Assembly (NCBI GenBank): GCA_022614795.1
Contig: JAKEHX010000311.1
Coordinates: 1-24,694, forward strand
Length of the DNA: 24,694 nt
From: Planctomycetaceae bacterium
Lineage (GTDB): Bacteria; Planctomycetota; Planctomycetia; Pirellulales; Pirellulaceae
Reading direction: 5' to 3'
The stretch's first letter is position 1. Each line of letters starts with the position of its first letter. A program made the translations under genes and the position numbers. The notes under the pieces were generated by a model. That model was not told the DNA's origin, did no database searches, and worked only from the letters and a program-made list of their open reading frames with translations. Of the stretch, positions 21,701 to 24,694 are shown one piece after another.

Positions 21701-24694
21701 CGCGGGGAGCGTGCTGCTCACCGGCGCGACGGTCCTCAAGGGCAACATCGCCATCGACACCAACGCGGCCACGACCGACAACAGCGTGACCTTTGCCGGA
21801 ACGGTCGCAGCCGACGACAGCGCGGCGAACAACCGGACGCTGAACATCGATGCCGGGACGGGGACGGTCGACTTTATGGGCGACGTCGGTTTCCCGTCGG
21901 CCGTCACTCTCGCGGATCTGGATGTTGCGGCCGGGCTGATTCGAATCCGCGGCCGCGTCGGAGTCGGCGATCAGGGGGGCAACACTGCTACGCTTTCCGG
22001 CCCCGTCCAGATCGCCGGAGCGAACATGCAGCTCAATGCTCCCGGTAACAACGTGGAATTCCTCGGCACGATCAATGCCGACGATGCCGTCGCCAACGAT
22101 CGCGTTTTCGCGGTCTTTGCACAATCGATCCTCGTCAATTCTGCCATTGGCAACACGCAGCCCTTCGCGCAGGTCCTTTTGTCAAGTCCAAGTCTCATCC
22201 GCCTGCGCGGCAACATTACGGCCAGCGACGGCAGCGGACCAATGCTCGGTGTGGATTTGTTCGGTCCGGTTCAACTTGAAAACAACATCACAATCAACAC
22301 CAACGGCGCTTCGGATCGGAATATCGTCTTCCGTGCGGCTGTAAATGCCGACAATGCCGGGACAAACGACCGCACCCTGACAATCGATGCCGGCACGGCG
22401 GGCGTCCTCGCGCTTGGCCCGATCGGCAATTCGCAGGCGCTGGCCGACCTCGATGTGATTGCCGGTATCTTCGGTGCGGGGGGCAACATCACCGTCAACG
22501 ACGGCCCGGCCGCGACCGCTACGTTCAGCGGCGACCTGGCGATCACCGGAGTGAGCGCCGTCACCATCAACATGAACGGCACGAACGACCACGGACTGAC
22601 CGTCGGCGGAAGACTAGCTGGCGACGCCGTCCCGCAGAATACGGCCGTGACGATCGACGCGGGCACGGCCACCGTGCAGCTAGGCGCAGTCGGCGTGGGC
22701 ACGATCCCGAACCCCCCAAATCCTGACATCATCGCCGCCCTGGCCGACCTCGACATCACCGCCGGCCTGATTCGCCTCCTGGGCAATGTCGTGATCGACG
22801 ATCAAGGCGGGAACACCGCCACGTTCAACGGGCCGGTCGAGCTAGGGGCCGATGTCAGCTTCGATCTCGATGCCGCTTCGGGCGCGGACAATAACGTGCA
22901 ATTCGCCAGCCCGGTCAATGCCGATAGCGCGGCGGCGCAGAACCGCAAGCTTTCGATCGGCGCCGGCTCGGGAACCGTGCAATTTGCCGCGGTCGGCAAC
23001 ACCCAGCCCCTGGCCGACCTGGACGTGACCGCCAGCCTGATTCGCCTGGGCGCGACGGTGCGCGTCGACGATCAGGGAGGCAACACGGTCACCTTCGATG
23101 GACCGGTCGAATTGGCCGGGACTGGCCTGATGGCGGTGGACGTTTCCGAGGTCACGCAAAATAACAACGTGATCTTTACAAGCACGATCAATGCCGACGA
23201 CGCGGCAACTCAAAATCGACTTTTTCTGGTGGCCGCAGGGGGCGCTACAGCGCACTTCCAGGGGGCCATCGGCAATCTACAGCCGCTGGCGGGTTTCAAT
23301 GTCGCCACGGGAGCGACGGGACTCATTCGGCTGGGGGCCAACGTGACGGTGACCGACGGCACCGTTGTCGAAGGGGTCAATTTCATTGGACGGGTGCAGT
23401 TGGAGGGAAACATCGCCATCGTGTCCGATGGGCCCAGCGCGGATCACCCAATCATCTTCAATTTCTCGATCAATGCCGACAACAGTGCGACCCAAGACCG
23501 CACGCTTACGTTGAACACGGGCACAACGGGCGCGATCGTCGTGGGTGCGATCGGCGACCTCCAGCCCCTTGCGGACCTCGACTTCACGGGATCCGTTTTC
23601 GGCATCGGCGCTAGCATGGTCGTCAATGATGGAGCCACGCCACAGACAGTCTCGATCGCGGGCGATCTCGGCGTTGTCACTCCGGTCAATGCGTCAACCA
23701 TCGTCACCAATGGCTTGGCGGCCGATCATAGCATTGTGGTTGGTGGCCGTCTCATCGCGGACGACTCAGCCGCGCAGAACGTGGCTGTCACGATTGATGC
23801 CGGCACGGCAACGGTTCAGCTGGGCGGCGTCGGCGACACGACCGACGGCCGGCTGGCCGACCTCGACATTACCGCCGGACTCATTCGCCTGTTGGGCAAC
23901 GTCGTGATCGACGATCAGGGCGGGACCACTTCCACGTTCAATGGGCCGGTGGAGCTGGCGGCCGATGTCAGCTTCGATCTCGATGCCGCGACCGGCGCCG
24001 ACAACAGCGTGACCTTTAGCGGGCCGGTCGCCAGCGACGCCACGGCCCGCGATCTGACCGTCGCCGCGGGGGGCGGCAACGTTGCCTTCGCCGAAGCCGT
24101 CGGGACCGCCCCGGGCCACCTGGACCTCTTGACCGTCTCGTCCGCGGCCCTGGCGGAATTCGATTCCACCGTGCGGGCTAATAATGTCTCGCTCACCGCG
24201 ACCACTGTGCGGCTGCAAAATAACGTGACCGCCCTGGCCGATGACGTGGCGATATTCGGCAATGCCGTCCTGGACGGCAACGTGGTCCTCACCAGCGGCG
24301 GCGGCGCGGGGGACGATGTGGCCATTGCCGGCGCGACGAATGCCGACGCGGCCGCCAGTAACCGCACGCTGACGGCCGCAGCCGGCCTGGGGAGCGTCAC
24401 GCTGGCCGGCGCGCTCGGCAACGCGCAGGCCCTGGCAGCCGTCACGGTCACCGGCGCTGAGCTGACCGCGGGGGCGATCGGCCTCACGGCGGCCGGCGCG
24501 CTGTCGGTCACCAATACCGGCCCGTTAAGCGCCATTCTCGGCGCGATCACCGGCGCCGGTGCCACGCTGACCAAAGCGGGCGCCGGGACCCTGCGGCTGG
24601 CTGGGGCCAGCACCTACACCGGGGCCACGACGATCTCGGCCGGCCGGCTGAACGTGAACGGCTCGATCACGAGCAATGTCACCGTCGCCGGCCC
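15780..24694 (+). CDS. Giant surface metalloprotease/adhesin-like protein (3' end outside window)
   Basis: Open from GTG at 15780 to the window edge, at least 2971 codons with no stop. GAGGGG lies about 8 nt before the GTG. An Arg-rich leader is followed by a LEPR-XLL-like signature (29-41). An M12B/reprolysin-type protease (about 42-262) has HEIGHQFNAEH zinc site (His194, His198, His204) and Met-turn SYAG after Met230; AYEPASGST and QYFHGASFEQV are typical neighbours. Then come a PKD/cadherin-like module (about 278-400), an Ig-like module ending ARIKVEAVGNIFFDVSNVNF (401-500), Calx-beta-like modules (about 503-620 and 820-939) around a jelly-roll-like stretch, and two superblocks of beta repeats with PATR repeats (see repeat entries). 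It is probably secreted or surface-anchored. The missing 3' end hides any anchoring signal. Confidence 0.9.
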   Translation, partial: MSKRRSGRPRAPRRRERNSNGSCLLRRLRFEHLEQRQLLAAVIGNNISVGADLRNYRLAIAATGEYTQFFGTQAAAFSAIQTFVADLNALYEREFAIHFNLVSGTNVVHANPLSDPYGDNSNLSALLAANQTSLDLIIGSANYDIGHVFGILPPGSGGSGLASLGGVGKPGFKAQGASTFDFPTGSDFLALAAHEIGHQFNAEHTFNFQDGQFQRVQGNAYEPASGSTLMSYAGLFPGNNLQPDPDQYFHGASFEQVQTYISAGPGLPNSTTNNTNAVPNVAGGTDFTIPARTPFKLTAVGTDTDATDTLTYTWEQLDIGPADTLPLSGANSGPLFRSFTPSADPSRTFPRLSDLLANINTAAIGEVLPTLSRSMNFRVTVRDGQGGVDSDDVLLTVVDTGVPFAVTDPNTAETWTGATSETIAWNVAGTTGGGINTANVKISLSTDGGLTFPFVLLASTANDGSEAITVPNINTAQARIKVEAVGNIFFDVSNVNFAIAANAGTAGFSIVESLGSTRPIEGAATDSYTIGPNTDPAGSVTVAVTSSPQTLISTDGVNYVAALNLVFNSTATQTVHVRAVNDAVNEGPHTSLITHEVTTGTATYPAGMLINSVVAQVMDDELPPVVGVDFDFASLGNPPPGWTEFEKGNVFPPETLTNLSRDDGVSTNIDVSFDYDEVGFSSLAHTAGALDSTKPLHVPSIRDIDGFNAATIPINITWSDLVPGKSYGVYVFGLENDPARSYGQTVTVTGGNVVSYTQDLTDGILRINDELGTSSRTLKSYEDIVTATAGGTIQVRVVPLAGRFGYALGGVAIREIPENTPGFTVVQSGGTTQVSEAGPSTDTFTVKLNTQPTSNVVINVTSGDTTEATVNPTSLTFTPANWETPQTVTVTGVDDALVDGNQVSTITLAIDDPTSADEYDPVPNQTVSVTTLDDEVPPAITTVQLISGDLVVTDTSNAVDNLIVTRVGANIRIHDPAKTLTAVGAGPIQVNANTVDVPFASVADDLILDTLGGADTVTLDFGGGNPIPVGGVSYTGGAPTGAPGDRLVLKNGTFLDVDFIFSNSTDGTIVLDPDGAGGVAASFVFYFGLDPITSTITAADVSLSYGGGAETITVQQSSVDPSRTEVLSTAGESVDFVNPTVALSIFAQTGDDTININSFGTGGGGFKAALRVHDGSGVDTINLNTSLTVGSATSTGDVWFTAETINLTGNISTDGDTAAGDAGRVDLEGAVVLKANISIDTDAATTDRAVIFYNTVNADDAAAHDRTLTVNAGTAGVLVDGHIGNLQALADLDVTGTMVARGNITVNDGPTQQTVTITGQLQYDPPGNNKSIVTNGAAADHHFTVTGALSGDGTIPVALSMDAGSATVQVGSFGGVQPFADLDVTAGLIRIGGVVRIETEGGHTATFNGPVQLDANVTFDVDVIAAGPDNNLVFNSTVNADAAASNRTLTVLAATGNVTFSGAVGNTQVLRSLTIFDAANFNAAAIGLQATAAASLSITNTGTASAITGAVTGTGATLTKAGAGTLNLGGTNTYTGATTISGGRLNINGSVTSNVSVLINGTLGGTGTITGAVSGAGMVAPGLSPGVLTINGNFTPTGTVQLEAATPYTTAGTHFDRLVVNGAVNLSGASLSFIGAGGAASSGQVITFIANDLVDATTAAANPANGSTVTIGGQQFTLQYNGGDGNDVVLVAPTIFTTTVELVSGNAVVTDIGNKADQLVISRNGNNLRVFDEVNTLQALAGATQVNANTVDIPLANITGNIQVNTLGGSDLLTVDFEDENNPLVAGGLVYTGGDPTAAPGDRLVLARGTFTLVTHNFTSANAGSIVLTDFGTITYTGLEPVDTTGSTITDLVLNLPSSADTAFLEDDGTTGNVTSRIRSSPVTFETFSFQNPSVSLTINGGGGNDTININGFDSIGFRAALTIDGDAGTGDVVNLNAALALGGVSSTGNVNITAEMINLAANIATDGDTAGADAGSVLLTGATVLKGNIAIDTNAATTDNSVTFAGTVAADDSAANNRTLNIDAGTGTVDFMGDVGFPSAVTLADLDVAAGLIRIRGRVGVGDQGGNTATLSGPVQIAGANMQLNAPGNNVEFLGTINADDAVANDRVFAVFAQSILVNSAIGNTQPFAQVLLSSPSLIRLRGNITASDGSGPMLGVDLFGPVQLENNITINTNGASDRNIVFRAAVNADNAGTNDRTLTIDAGTAGVLALGPIGNSQALADLDVIAGIFGAGGNITVNDGPAATATFSGDLAITGVSAVTINMNGTNDHGLTVGGRLAGDAVPQNTAVTIDAGTATVQLGAVGVGTIPNPPNPDIIAALADLDITAGLIRLLGNVVIDDQGGNTATFNGPVELGADVSFDLDAASGADNNVQFASPVNADSAAAQNRKLSIGAGSGTVQFAAVGNTQPLADLDVTASLIRLGATVRVDDQGGNTVTFDGPVELAGTGLMAVDVSEVTQNNNVIFTSTINADDAATQNRLFLVAAGGATAHFQGAIGNLQPLAGFNVATGATGLIRLGANVTVTDGTVVEGVNFIGRVQLEGNIAIVSDGPSADHPIIFNFSINADNSATQDRTLTLNTGTTGAIVVGAIGDLQPLADLDFTGSVFGIGASMVVNDGATPQTVSIAGDLGVVTPVNASTIVTNGLAADHSIVVGGRLIADDSAAQNVAVTIDAGTATVQLGGVGDTTDGRLADLDITAGLIRLLGNVVIDDQGGTTSTFNGPVELAADVSFDLDAATGADNSVTFSGPVASDATARDLTVAAGGGNVAFAEAVGTAPGHLDLLTVSSAALAEFDSTVRANNVSLTATTVRLQNNVTALADDVAIFGNAVLDGNVVLTSGGGAGDDVAIAGATNADAAASNRTLTAAAGLGSVTLAGALGNAQALAAVTVTGAELTAGAIGLTAAGALSVTNTGPLSAILGAITGAGATLTKAGAGTLRLAGASTYTGATTISAGRLNVNGSITSNVTVAG
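18606..20870 (+). repeat. Superblock A of the giant protein
   Basis: It begins with a module read as QLISGDLVVTDTSN...VNANTVDVP...LDTLGGAD...YTGGAPTGAPGDRLVL (18606-19050). A bridge follows (TAETINLTGNISTDGDTAAGDAG, about 19380), then ADLD-type repeats (cores at 19644 and 19914, a weak third at about 20170). It ends with a PATR repeat (LTKAGAGTLNLGGTNTYTGA) near 20317-20430. Superblock B repeats this order. Confidence 0.8.
20877..24694 (+). repeat. Superblock B of the giant protein, with expanded repeats
   Basis: It mirrors superblock A: ELVSGNAVVTDIGNKAD...VNANTVDIP...VNTLGGSD...PGDRLVL (20877-21303), the bridge TAEMINLAANIATDGDTAGA (about 21640), then ADLD-type repeats. ADLD cores start at 21909, about 22164 (degenerate), 22440, 22740, 23010, 23286, 23568 and 23853, a spacing of about 270-300 bp (90-100 residues). 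A PATR repeat (LTKAGAGTLRLAGASTYTGA) lies near 24550-24669. It has about eight cores against two or three in A, and continues past the window end. Confidence 0.8.

Noticed and set aside
20160..22124. Minus-strand open frame of 654 codons within the giant protein.
   Set aside because: It is antisense to an open frame that continues for the whole region with conserved repeats; the product is Asp/Gly/Arg-rich mirror sequence of GC-rich repeats without domain content.

Overview
The window reads as a chromosomal piece of a GC-rich planctomycete, most likely of the Pirellula/Rhodopirellula-type lineages. The signs are a DUF1080 (3-keto-disaccharide hydrolase) protein fused to a LamG-like domain, a giant protein opening with the LEPR-XLL-like signature (RFEHLEQRQLLA), paralogous Pro-rich single-span membrane proteins, and many short hairpin or minisatellite repeats between genes. 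Taxonomy is inferred from gene content only.

Layout. 1-1752: a REPIN-like hairpin pair, then two tandem paralogous membrane proteins of unknown function. 1753-2102: gene-free DNA with a 14-bp triple repeat and a 5' tRNA-Leu fragment. 2103-6390: an AraC-type regulator divergent from a tightly spaced four-gene redox cassette (SDR, cyclophilin-like lipoprotein, Tat-signal aldo/keto reductase, second SDR). 6391-7195: an intact tRNA-Leu(UAG), a second tRNA-Leu lacking its D-arm, and a broken N-terminal piece of a tyrosine integrase. Together with the fragment at 1855 this suggests a tRNA-Leu integration hotspot, with the redox cassette as the cargo or a neighbour of the cargo. 7278-8216: a DUF3592-like membrane protein with two separate coding minisatellites. 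8421-12901: DUF1080-LamG protein, BD-FAE-like alpha/beta hydrolase and copper amine oxidase, all on +. 12963-14705 (-): a two-gene unit of sulfite-oxidase-like molybdoenzyme and cysteine dioxygenase, which fits oxidation of cysteine sulfur to sulfate. 15047-15399: a small two-span membrane protein and the orphan C-terminal tail of a second copper amine oxidase. 15537-15648: a 16-bp x 7 minisatellite. 15780 to the window end: a giant open reading frame (at least 2971 codons, 3' end outside the window) with an N-terminal M12B/reprolysin-type metalloprotease, Ig/PKD- and Calx-beta-like modules, then two unequal superblocks of ~90-100-residue beta repeats, each closing with an autotransporter-associated (PATR) beta-strand repeat.

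How the parts work together. The cassette at 3235-6390 is probably co-transcribed and controlled by the divergent AraC regulator, handling carbonyl or aldehyde substrates with NAD(P)H. The cysteine dioxygenase and sulfite oxidase are metabolically linked, with an aminotransferase step supplied from elsewhere. The DUF1080 protein and hydrolase are probable envelope-localised glycan or ester degradation enzymes. The giant protein is a probable secreted or surface adhesin/protease whose repeat number appears to have changed by duplication. All functions are inferred from sequence motifs read by eye; no database search was possible.
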